Source: Balneola sp. (lineage in GTDB: Bacteria > Bacteroidota > Rhodothermia > Balneolales > Balneolaceae). Taken from it: a stretch of DNA of 64,000 nucleotides. The notes below the pieces were generated by a model. That model was not told the DNA's origin. It worked only from the letters and a program-made list of their open reading frames with translations, and ran no database searches. Positions 33,239 to 40,685 of the stretch are shown here, piece after piece. Location: positions 248,001 to 312,000 of the forward strand of contig RHLJ01000002.1 of NCBI GenBank assembly GCA_003712055.1, in the 5' to 3' direction. Positions within the stretch are counted from its first letter, which is position 1; the number at the start of each line of letters is the position of its first letter. Made by a program: the position numbers and the translations under genes.

Positions 33239-34093
33239 TTAATCCCGAAATAAGGCCCTTTTCCTGAATTTGAGCGGAGAGGTGTTTTTATAATTCTTGA
33301 AGCACCGGTGAAACTGACTCAGGCTTTCAAAACCTACCTTATAAGCTACTTCGTTGATTGGGTCATCACTGTGAATAAGTAAGTGGCAGGCAATCTCAGT
33401 CCTGGTCCTATTCAAATAGTGGACAAATGAAGTTCCTGAAGCATCTTTGAACCATCGACTAAAGGATTCCCGGCTCATATTTCCAACTCCGGCAGCTTCT
33501 TCAAGTGTGATCTTTCGGTGAATGTTATTAATCACAAAATCTGTGACGTTCTCATATCGCTGTTGAGATTTGTAATTATAGGTAGGAATCCGGTAGCTCG
33601 AGGAAGTAAGGAATTCCGTTGGCTCTTCGCCCTTAAGCTCAAAGAGTATCTCAATCAATCGGGCATACTTCAAAGCATCAGGCAAATCATTGAAGCTTCG
33701 GATTTTATCAAGGAGTTGTTCATCAGGATTCGAGAATGATATTCCTCGTGTAGATGTCCTTACAAACTCATCAATAGAAGTTAATTCTCCGGCGCTCTGG
33801 AGAACTTTGGCTGAAAACTGGAGAACAAAGGCCTCACATTCGCTTACGGTGTCAAAGCTAATCCAATTGTGTGGAAGGTTGCTTCCCAATAAAACAAGAT
33901 CCGTTTCATGGAAAGGCTGGATAGAGTCACCAACAATCCGAACCCCTTTTCCTTTAGTTATGAGTGTAAGTTCCACTTCCGGATGGAAGTGCCAGAAAGG
34001 GGTGAAGCGTTCTCTCTGAATCCAAAAAGAGTAAATAGAATTGGATGAATGTTCATCCAGAATAATTTCCTTTTGAGCCCGATAATTCTTCAA
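33239..34093 (-). CDS. AraC family transcriptional regulator
   Basis: 284 residues. The N-terminal cupin (HFHPEVELTLITKGKG, VLLGSNLPHNW) would sense a ligand, perhaps a sugar. The C-terminal double helix-turn-helix spans residues 185-280: ITLEEAAGVGNMSRESFSRW and AYKVGFESLSQFHRCFK, then the usual PLKFRK end. It is divergent from the GH127 gene, which is the best guess for its target, and convergent with the esterase (7-base gap). Confidence 0.9.
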   Translation of the reverse strand: MKNYRAQKEIILDEHSSNSIYSFWIQRERFTPFWHFHPEVELTLITKGKGVRIVGDSIQPFHETDLVLLGSNLPHNWISFDTVSECEAFVLQFSAKVLQSAGELTSIDEFVRTSTRGISFSNPDEQLLDKIRSFNDLPDALKYARLIEILFELKGEEPTEFLTSSSYRIPTYNYKSQQRYENVTDFVINNIHRKITLEEAAGVGNMSRESFSRWFKDASGTSFVHYLNRTRTEIACHLLIHSDDPINEVAYKVGFESLSQFHRCFKNYKNTSPLKFRKRALFRD

Positions 34094-34223
34094 TACTTAC
34101 TTTATTTACGATTTCCAGGAAGCTTCATGTTAATATATGCGATCAATCGGTTAATTCTCAGCAAGGTTTTATTTCTCAGGTTGGATAGATTTAAATGGGA
34201 AATAACTATCAAAAAGCAGAATT

Positions 34224-36296
34224 ATGGCAAAAAAAAGCTTCTCTGTACTAACTCTGTCATTCATTGTGATTATGTGTTCTTGCGAAACCAAGGAAAGCTC
34301 ACAAGGCAATGCTTTTCTAAATAATGTGAATCAAACAAAGGATACTATTCAGAACGATTCCCATCTGCTCACGTTCTTCAAAAACCCAAGAAGACCAATT
34401 ACACCAGCCTTTCAGCAACTACCTTCGGGTTCAAATAAACCGGAGGGGTGGTTACTGGATGTGATGAAAGAAGATTTAGAACATGGCTTGGTAGGCGCAC
34501 TCGATGAACTGTATCCGGGAATTAAAAAAGACGACTTGTATAACACTGCCAGACGGGGCGGGTTAGAAGATGTGCCTGAAATGGGAGATTTGGTTCTTAC
34601 CGGTGCAGCCTGGGAAGCATCCATTATGTGGTGGAATGCGGAAACCATCGGGAATTGGTGGGATGGATTTGTCCGCCATGCTTACCTGACGAATGATGAG
34701 GCCAGTATTAAACAAAGTGAAGCCATCGTCGAGAACTTATTGGCTTCGCAAGATGAAGATGGGTACATCGGTATTTACAAAGAGAACCTTCGTTATCAGC
34801 ACACCGGATCAAACGGGGAGTTATGGGCCCAAACTACGGCATTCCGGATGCTGCTCGCTTACTATGAATTTACAAATGATGAGAGGGTCCTGGATTCTGT
34901 GGAACGAGCAATGGCTGTAACCATGGCAGAATATGGAGAAGAATCGAAGAACCCCTTCGATTTGGAAAATGCCTTTGGTGGAGTTACTCATGGATTAATG
35001 ATGACCGATGTTTGTGAAACGCTATTCCGAATCACTGGTAACCAGGAGTACCAGGATTATGCGGTGTACCTGTATAAAGCATTTTCGAGTTTTTCTATAA
35101 ACCGGTCGTTCAACGATTTACGCTATCCGTATTTGATGGAGCGTGACTCGGCCTTTACCGGTCATGCGGTGCATACCTATGAACATTTCAGGACGCTGAT
35201 AAATGCCTATTACGCCACCGGATATGATGAATTGAAAGAAGCCTATGATAACGCATTGTTTAAATTAGACCCGTTACTTTTGCCTAGTGGCGCTGCACAT
35301 GGAAATGAATGGATTTTGGGATTAGAAGCTGATCCTACGGTCACATCCACAGAATTTTGTGCGATGTTCGAGCTTCGAAATTTCTTTGGCTCTGCTTTCC
35401 AGAAAACAGGAGATATAAGTTACGCGGACCGGGCAGAACGACTCACTTTTAACGCAATGCTTGGTGCCCGAAACGAGAACGGAACAGCCATGACTTATGG
35501 AAAACCAGACAATGCGTATGTGCTGGATGGTCATCATCATGGAGAAGGAGAACCTTCAGAGGATACCCGCTATAAATACTCTCCAACTCACTCAGAACCA
35601 GCTGTTTGCTGCAGCCCAAATTATGCCCGTAATCTTGGCTACTACCTGGATTATATGTGGATGAAAACGGACGATGGCTTAGCCGCCTTGATGTATGGAC
35701 CTTCGATTCTAACATCAAGTATAAAAGGGGCGGACGTAGAAATTAAGCAGGAAACGAATTATCCGTTTTCTGATGAAATCCGATTTACTATTTCAGTTTC
35801 TGAGCCAACCGAATTCACTCTTTTACTAAGAAAGCCAGGTTGGTCAAAAAGTGTTGAATTAGCAGTTGATGGAGCTTCTGTTACGGAATCGGAAGATTAC
35901 CTGCGAGTCACGAAGCAATGGGAAGGTTCAGAAGTAATGACTCTTAGTTTCGAGAATGAAATTGAAGTAAAAAATTTTGATTCAGACGATATGTATGTGC
36001 AGCGCGGTCCACTGGTTTATTCCTATCCTATTCCTTCCCGACAGGAGACCATCAAAAACTACGAGGGTTCGGAGTTTACTGATTACTATGTGTTCCCAAC
36101 TTCGGAAAGCTTTTATTCACGCTCACTTTCTCCAACTTTTGAATTCCGGGAAAGTGTTTCTGATTCCTACCCGCATTACTCCGGGGTACTACCTGTGGCT
36201 CCACTGATAACCGTGAATCCTGGCACCGAAGAACCCTTCCAGTTGGTTCCTATGGGAGCAACTATATTGAGGAGAGTTACTTTTGAAGGGGAGTAG
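34224..36296 (+). CDS. Beta-L-arabinofuranosidase, GH127/DUF1680 family lipoprotein
   Basis: 690 residues. Lipobox at VIMCSC, so a lipoprotein. The (alpha/alpha)6 barrel fills residues 60-530 with a beta-sandwich behind it. The zinc-binding set of GH127 is complete: STEFCAMFEL (Glu-x-Cys) and PAVCCSPNYARN (Cys-Cys); one of these cysteines is the proposed nucleophile. It releases L-arabinofuranose (or related sugars in sister families) from plant glycans, at the cell envelope. The AraC gene upstream is the likely regulator. Confidence 0.85.
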   Translation: MAKKSFSVLTLSFIVIMCSCETKESSQGNAFLNNVNQTKDTIQNDSHLLTFFKNPRRPITPAFQQLPSGSNKPEGWLLDVMKEDLEHGLVGALDELYPGIKKDDLYNTARRGGLEDVPEMGDLVLTGAAWEASIMWWNAETIGNWWDGFVRHAYLTNDEASIKQSEAIVENLLASQDEDGYIGIYKENLRYQHTGSNGELWAQTTAFRMLLAYYEFTNDERVLDSVERAMAVTMAEYGEESKNPFDLENAFGGVTHGLMMTDVCETLFRITGNQEYQDYAVYLYKAFSSFSINRSFNDLRYPYLMERDSAFTGHAVHTYEHFRTLINAYYATGYDELKEAYDNALFKLDPLLLPSGAAHGNEWILGLEADPTVTSTEFCAMFELRNFFGSAFQKTGDISYADRAERLTFNAMLGARNENGTAMTYGKPDNAYVLDGHHHGEGEPSEDTRYKYSPTHSEPAVCCSPNYARNLGYYLDYMWMKTDDGLAALMYGPSILTSSIKGADVEIKQETNYPFSDEIRFTISVSEPTEFTLLLRKPGWSKSVELAVDGASVTESEDYLRVTKQWEGSEVMTLSFENEIEVKNFDSDDMYVQRGPLVYSYPIPSRQETIKNYEGSEFTDYYVFPTSESFYSRSLSPTFEFRESVSDSYPHYSGVLPVAPLITVNPGTEEPFQLVPMGATILRRVTFEGE

Positions 36297-36501
36297 TTGA
36301 GTTGTAATTGATGGGGTGGGGGTAAGTCTTTCTGGGCCTATTTTCTAACCCTGTTAATTCATTGACTTATCATGGTTTATTGTTCTATAGGCTTTTTTTG
36401 GCAAAAATTTCTAATCTAAAAGGCATGTTTTGAGTTTGCATTCTATAGTCATGGGTATTATTGTAATAATATCAATATTAAAACTCTAAATTAATAAGCG
36501 T

Positions 36502-36885
36502 ATGTCTGGTGGCGGAGGAGGGGGAAGATACTATCCCCCAAGAGATTCTAATAGAAAAAATGGAAATAATGCTACTGGTTCAAGCCAAGGAGGTTCTACA
36601 GGTTCAAGTTCGATTGATTGTAAACAAATTTCTTTTCAAACAAATGTTACATCACCTGATCCCGATGTACTTTCTCGAATTGTAGTTGGGAATTTACTTT
36701 CTGTTGGGTTAAGTAGTGAAAACGGACCGATAATAGTCTCATTTAATGCTCAGGTTCTTGGCTCAATAACAAACTATAGATATATAGATCTTAAAAGATG
36801 TATTAATGAAGGATATTCCTATATAGCTGAGGTGATAAATATAGATGGGGGTACTTGTAGTGTTAGAATTTATAGTACAGATTGA
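36502..36885 (+). CDS. Small protein with N-terminal poly-glycine tail; possible conjugation substrate
   Basis: 127 residues. The first 38 are a flexible tail that opens MSGGGGGGRYYPPRDS and is rich in Gly, Ser and Asn. Residues 39-127 form a compact beta-rich domain (CKQISFQTNV, LLSVGLSS, GPIIVSFNAQVLGSI, CINEGYSYIAEV) with a HIRAN-like rhythm. I know relatives of this shape from defence loci but not a named family. It is the first gene of the island, joined to the PfkB-NDT gene by a TGATG overlap. The exposed poly-Gly start next to a QueC-like gene makes it a candidate acceptor for nucleobase conjugation; that is inference. Confidence 0.75.
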   Translation: MSGGGGGGRYYPPRDSNRKNGNNATGSSQGGSTGSSSIDCKQISFQTNVTSPDPDVLSRIVVGNLLSVGLSSENGPIIVSFNAQVLGSITNYRYIDLKRCINEGYSYIAEVINIDGGTCSVRIYSTD

Positions 36886-38093
36886 TGATTAATGTAATAG
36901 GGGGAGTTTACTATGAAAACTGTAGGTATCCCTATTGGGATGAGATTTATGGTTCAGGTTTAAGAGCAGCTATTGCAATTTCTGAGCTATCAGATGAAGT
37001 CGTTCTAACATCTCCAATAAAGAATGAACTGATATCAAAAATCTCAGGAATAGCTGATTCTTTTGGTATTAAATTGAACCCCATCTATTCAGAAATATTA
37101 GTAGAGTTTTTTTACTTACATGGTTTATCTGCACCTACAATTTTCCCCGATTTAGGTATCATTGAAAAAGAAACAATACATATTGAAGGAGAAAGGATTT
37201 TACAATATGGTATACTCGAAAATGATGTTATAGTAGATGGTGAGAAAGTTGTCTATGATCCTCAATCTCCATTATCACCCAAACATTTTGATGAAAATGG
37301 ATCAAAAGCCCAGGAGCTCGCAATTGTACTTAATGAGTCGGAAGCCAAATTTCTATCTGGTGAGTCAGATATTGTAATTGCAGGAAATAAACTTCTTGAG
37401 AGGAGTCAGGTAGTAGTGATAAAACAAGGGGCATTTGGAGCCAAAGTATTTGAGACAGGTAAAGATATTGTTAGTGTTCCTGCTTTTAAAACAGATAGAA
37501 TTTTTAGTATCGGTTCTGGCGATATTTTTTCTGCTGTCTTTGCCTATTATTGGATTGAACAATCTAGTTCCTCTTCTGAAGCAGCACTTTTTGCTTCCAG
37601 AGCAAGTGCTTATTATTGCAATTCCAAATTGTTGCCTCTTGATGAAAAATACTTAATTGATCAATTTAGTTTCGAAGAGTTACACCCAATTCAAAGAGAT
37701 GATTCTTATGAATATGACATTTATTTAGCTGGACCTTTTTTTTCAATTCAAGAGTTTTGGTTTGTAAATGATGTTCGGCTTTGTTTACTGAATATGGGTT
37801 TGAAGGTATTTTCACCAATTCATGAAATTGGCTTTGGTGCTGCTGAATATGTTGCTAAAGAAGATTTAAGGGCTCTCAAGAAGTCTAAAGCTATTTTTGC
37901 ACTTTGCGATGGTATGGATCCTGGTACTATTTTTGAAATTGGTTACGGAAAAGCTAATAATCTACCAGTTTTTCTTTACTGTTCTCATGAATTGGATCAT
38001 AATACGACAATGTTTGAAGGAACAGGTTGTGAAATACACGAGGACTTGACTACTGCACTTTATAAAGTAGCTTGGAAAATTTTTGAAGGATAA
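36885..38093 (+). CDS. PfkB-like sugar kinase fused to nucleoside 2-deoxyribosyltransferase
   Basis: 402 residues from the ATG at 36885 (a TTG one codon earlier is also open). Residues 1-260 are a PfkB/ribokinase fold: YGSGLRAAIAISELSDE, KQGAFGAKVF and the anion-hole/catalytic motif GSGDIFSAVFAYYW. Residues 275-402 are a nucleoside deoxyribosyltransferase: YDIYLAGPFFS, GLKVFSPIHEIGFGAAEYV, FALCDGMDPGTIFEIGYGKA, with the catalytic Glu in FEIGYG and Asp in DGxDPGT. It could free a base from a (deoxy)nucleoside and phosphorylate the sugar or the nucleoside. It is coupled to the genes on both sides. Confidence 0.85.
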   Translation: MINVIGGVYYENCRYPYWDEIYGSGLRAAIAISELSDEVVLTSPIKNELISKISGIADSFGIKLNPIYSEILVEFFYLHGLSAPTIFPDLGIIEKETIHIEGERILQYGILENDVIVDGEKVVYDPQSPLSPKHFDENGSKAQELAIVLNESEAKFLSGESDIVIAGNKLLERSQVVVIKQGAFGAKVFETGKDIVSVPAFKTDRIFSIGSGDIFSAVFAYYWIEQSSSSSEAALFASRASAYYCNSKLLPLDEKYLIDQFSFEELHPIQRDDSYEYDIYLAGPFFSIQEFWFVNDVRLCLLNMGLKVFSPIHEIGFGAAEYVAKEDLRALKKSKAIFALCDGMDPGTIFEIGYGKANNLPVFLYCSHELDHNTTMFEGTGCEIHEDLTTALYKVAWKIFEG

Positions 38094-38685
38094 GTCAATA
38101 TTACTACTTTCGAGCGGTTTGGAATCAACTGTTCTCGCATATACTCTAAAACCAAAGTATGCACTCACTATTGACTATGGACAAATTTGTGCTGAGTCAG
38201 AAATTAAGGCTTCAAGTAAAATTTGTGAACAATTTGATATTCAACACTTTATATATACTTGTAATCTCAAATCACTAGGTTTTGGAGAGTTATTCGGTGA
38301 AAAAAAATCAAGTCTTTCTGGATTGTTAGAATGGACCCCTTATCGTAATCAATTTTTATTAACTATTGCTTCGATGTACGCAATCAAAGTAGGTGTAGAA
38401 AAAATAATCATAGGCACCGTAAAAGATGATGAATCGTATTCAGATGGTCGGAGTTTATTCTTTGAGCAATTTAATGCCTTATTAAAATGCCAAGAAGGTG
38501 GTATTCAGGTTATGACTCCGGGAATTAATTTGTCATCATTTGAAATGATCAAATCAAGTGGGATTTCAATTAACATTCTTAGATGGGGATTTTCATGTAC
38601 TAAGCATAAGTATGCATGTGGCATTTGCCGAAGTTGTTTAAAAAAGCAACACATACTTGAAAAATTAGAAACAGAACAATATTAA
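38083..38685 (+). CDS. QueC-like ATP-dependent deazaguanine enzyme
   Basis: 200 residues; the start is TTG at 38083, inside the 3' end of the upstream gene (11-base overlap), with no better start in reach. The PP-loop is LLLSSGLEST where true QueC has SGGxDS. TPYRNQFLLTIASMYA, IIIGTVKDDESYSDGR and the zinc knuckle SCTKHKYACGICRSC are all QueC-like. QueC makes preQ0 from carboxydeazaguanine; the divergent QueC relatives Cap9 (type IV CBASS) and QatC act in defence. No other queuosine gene is here, so this belongs to the defence branch. Confidence 0.85.
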   Translation: MKDKSILLLSSGLESTVLAYTLKPKYALTIDYGQICAESEIKASSKICEQFDIQHFIYTCNLKSLGFGELFGEKKSSLSGLLEWTPYRNQFLLTIASMYAIKVGVEKIIIGTVKDDESYSDGRSLFFEQFNALLKCQEGGIQVMTPGINLSSFEMIKSSGISINILRWGFSCTKHKYACGICRSCLKKQHILEKLETEQY

Positions 38686-38689
38686 AAAA

Positions 38690-39238
38690 ATGAATCTAGC
38701 TGAATACTACGATTTAAAGAAGCAGATAATAGAGATAGGTTTTAAAAGCGATTTGGATTACATAGAAAGTTGTTTGCAAAACCCCTGTTCGAGTTCTGAT
38801 GAATTTGCATATGAATATATATGGGTTGTTCTGAATTCAGGATTAAAATATCAGGTTGCTTCTAAAATTTATCCCAAGATTATTGAGGCTTTAAATCTCA
38901 ACATTCCAGTAGAATATATTTTCAATCATTCAGGAAAAGTTTCTGGAATAGATTTTGTTTATAAAAGTAGGAAGAGACTTTTTGATTCTTTCTTGTGTGT
39001 TGACGATAAAATCTCATATTTGGAAACACTTCCTTGGATTGGGGCAGTTACTAAATACCATTTAGCTAGAAATCTAGGAATTAACGTATGTAAACCAGAT
39101 CGTCATTTAATCAGAATTGCGAATAAATTCGACACTGAACCAAGTATATTATGCCAAACCCTTTCTGATTTAAGTGGTGATTTAGTCGGGATAGTGGATT
39201 TCGTTCTATGGAGTTGCGGCAATCAAAGATTGTTGTAA
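38690..39238 (+). CDS. HhH-GPD DNA-glycosylase-like protein
   Basis: 182 residues. The helix-hairpin-helix LETLPWIGAVTKYHLARNLG is followed by KPDRHLIRIA, which keeps the catalytic aspartate of the endonuclease III/OGG superfamily. The lysine of bifunctional members is not at the usual hairpin position, and the C-terminal iron-sulfur cysteines of endonuclease III are absent. It is smaller than housekeeping glycosylases and matches the type of Cap11-like HhH proteins of type IV CBASS. The start lies four bases after the QueC-like stop. Confidence 0.75.
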   Translation: MNLAEYYDLKKQIIEIGFKSDLDYIESCLQNPCSSSDEFAYEYIWVVLNSGLKYQVASKIYPKIIEALNLNIPVEYIFNHSGKVSGIDFVYKSRKRLFDSFLCVDDKISYLETLPWIGAVTKYHLARNLGINVCKPDRHLIRIANKFDTEPSILCQTLSDLSGDLVGIVDFVLWSCGNQRLL

Positions 39239-39246
39239 CAATAGCT

Positions 39247-39729
39247 ATGACTGACGATCAAAGAAAAGAGCTAAGAGATTATGCATGGAACTATTTTATG
39301 GTTCATGCAAATCAAAGAATGAGCCTTCTTAGATTTTTTTTAATCGTAACAAGTATTTTTTTTGCCGTTTATATAGGGTTGAAAAACTCTGAAAACTCTT
39401 CTTTCAATGCAGGCTTAGTACCATTAGTACAAAGTATAATAACTTTTATTTTTTGGCGATTAGAGAGAAGAACACGGGAGCTAATCAAGGTTGGGGAAGA
39501 TTCGCTAAAGAAACTAGATGATGAGATAGAGAGTAAAGTAAAAAGTGGTTTTAAACAGCATTATAAGTTATTCGAATCTGATGACTTGCTACGAAAAAAT
39601 AGAAATAAATTTATTCACCAAGTTTTTTGGTTTACATCATATAGTAATGCGTTAAACATTCTCTATTTGTTAATCTGGATTGGGGCAATTGCCTTAATGT
39701 TGCATGAGTATAAATGGATTATTTTTTAA
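39247..39729 (+). CDS. Membrane protein, possible effector (W-x-Y-F-x-x-H-A-x-Q-R-M family)
   Basis: 160 residues from the ATG at 39247 (MTDDQRKEL), eight bases past the previous stop; the longer frame from 39208 would overlap the glycosylase. WNYFMVHANQRMSLLRFF leads into membrane segment 1, segment 2 is in LVPLVQSIITFIFWRLERRT, a charged helix follows (EDSLKKLDDEIESK), and a third segment lies near the end. I recognise this pattern from small unnamed membrane proteins, some in defence loci. Two or three segments plus a helical stalk resemble SLATT-type effectors; function is inference. Confidence 0.65.
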   Translation: MTDDQRKELRDYAWNYFMVHANQRMSLLRFFLIVTSIFFAVYIGLKNSENSSFNAGLVPLVQSIITFIFWRLERRTRELIKVGEDSLKKLDDEIESKVKSGFKQHYKLFESDDLLRKNRNKFIHQVFWFTSYSNALNILYLLIWIGAIALMLHEYKWIIF

Positions 39730-39823
39730 AGTATGCTAGCTAGATTTTATTGTATATAAATATTATATACTCAAATTATTTTATATCAATGCTATAGAAT
39801 AAATTATAAATAAAATATTATCT

Positions 39824-40411
39824 ATGAATGAAAGGGTTAACAGATTAATAAGTTGGGTATTCGTTTCAATTATTAGTCCAATTGTTATTTATAAAGGAAT
39901 TGAATGGGCTTTTGATTTATTAAGTGAAAATGAAATTGATATTACAACATATACATTAATAGGGGCTAATATATTCTATTTATTTCTTAGGCTAGTTCAA
40001 AAGATTTTAAGTAAAGATGGTATCATTGAAATGTCTGAACAATTCAGACCAAGCTCTGATATGCAATTTTATACGAACCTAGAATTGCACTCGTATAGCA
40101 GTAGACCAGGTTGCTTTAGTAATGGGCTAGGTTGCTTTAATGCAATTTTGCAATATTTAGATCACCTTCTATTAGCGTTTGGATCTATTCTAATTATTTT
40201 TGTTGTACCAGCATTATTAATAATTGGAGGTTTATATCCAGAAAATCCTACTCGAGCAATAAATTTTGCAACAATTTTTCTGTCTTTTGGCATTGCTTGT
40301 GTTTATTACTTTTTTAATAAAGAGAAATTCAAAACTCTAGCTGATAAACTTACATTCTTTTCAGTTACTGGATTACTTCCTGTATCAGTGATTAATTTTC
40401 TATTTATTTAA
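39824..40411 (+). CDS. Hypothetical integral membrane protein
   Basis: 195 residues, about five membrane segments (residues 8-28, 44-62, 107-131, 142-160, 172-193). A soluble loop between segments 2 and 3 carries two similar CFSNGLGCFN-type stretches around residues 95-105. No family is recognised. It is the last gene of the AT-rich island, 94 bases behind the other membrane protein in a very AT-rich gap, and may have its own promoter. Confidence 0.65.
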   Translation: MNERVNRLISWVFVSIISPIVIYKGIEWAFDLLSENEIDITTYTLIGANIFYLFLRLVQKILSKDGIIEMSEQFRPSSDMQFYTNLELHSYSSRPGCFSNGLGCFNAILQYLDHLLLAFGSILIIFVVPALLIIGGLYPENPTRAINFATIFLSFGIACVYYFFNKEKFKTLADKLTFFSVTGLLPVSVINFLFI

Positions 40412-40422
40412 CCCATTAAATC

Positions 40423-40620
40423 AAGTCCGAAAGCAAAAAAGTCTTTTGGGCAATTCTGACGTAAAAGTTAACAATTGATGCTTTTTTTTTATGATACTGG
40501 TGGTAATCAGCTCCACTTGATGACTGTATCATATACTCAATTCTATTAGTATCAGCAATATTCTTACCACAACCACGGCAAATATCATCTACTAAGTTCG
40601 AGGTGAGGTAAATACATTTA
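40423..40620 (-). pseudogene. Possible 3' remnant of a gene
   Basis: On the minus strand a frame open for about 65 codons ends at a TAA near 40423 and reads like real protein: YLTSNLVDDICRGCGKNI, then YHQYHKKKASIVNFYVRIAQ. It has a CxxC pair but no proper start; a stop lies upstream near 40622. It may be the tail of a gene lost when the island inserted. It fills most of the 274-base gap between the island and the GH81 gene. Confidence 0.35.
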
Positions 40621-40685
40621 AATACTAAATATTAAGTTCCTCATAGCCACAGGCATTTAAAATCGTTCTTACTAGAACAGTTTTT

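Noticed and set aside
36502-40411. Reading the island as a standard type IV CBASS
   Set aside because: No CD-NTase, no TGT-like Cap10 and no CBASS effector are seen; only the QueC-like and HhH parts match.
36502-40411. Reading the island as a queuosine synthesis operon
   Set aside because: QueD, QueE, QueF and TGT are absent and the PP-loop of the QueC-like protein is altered.
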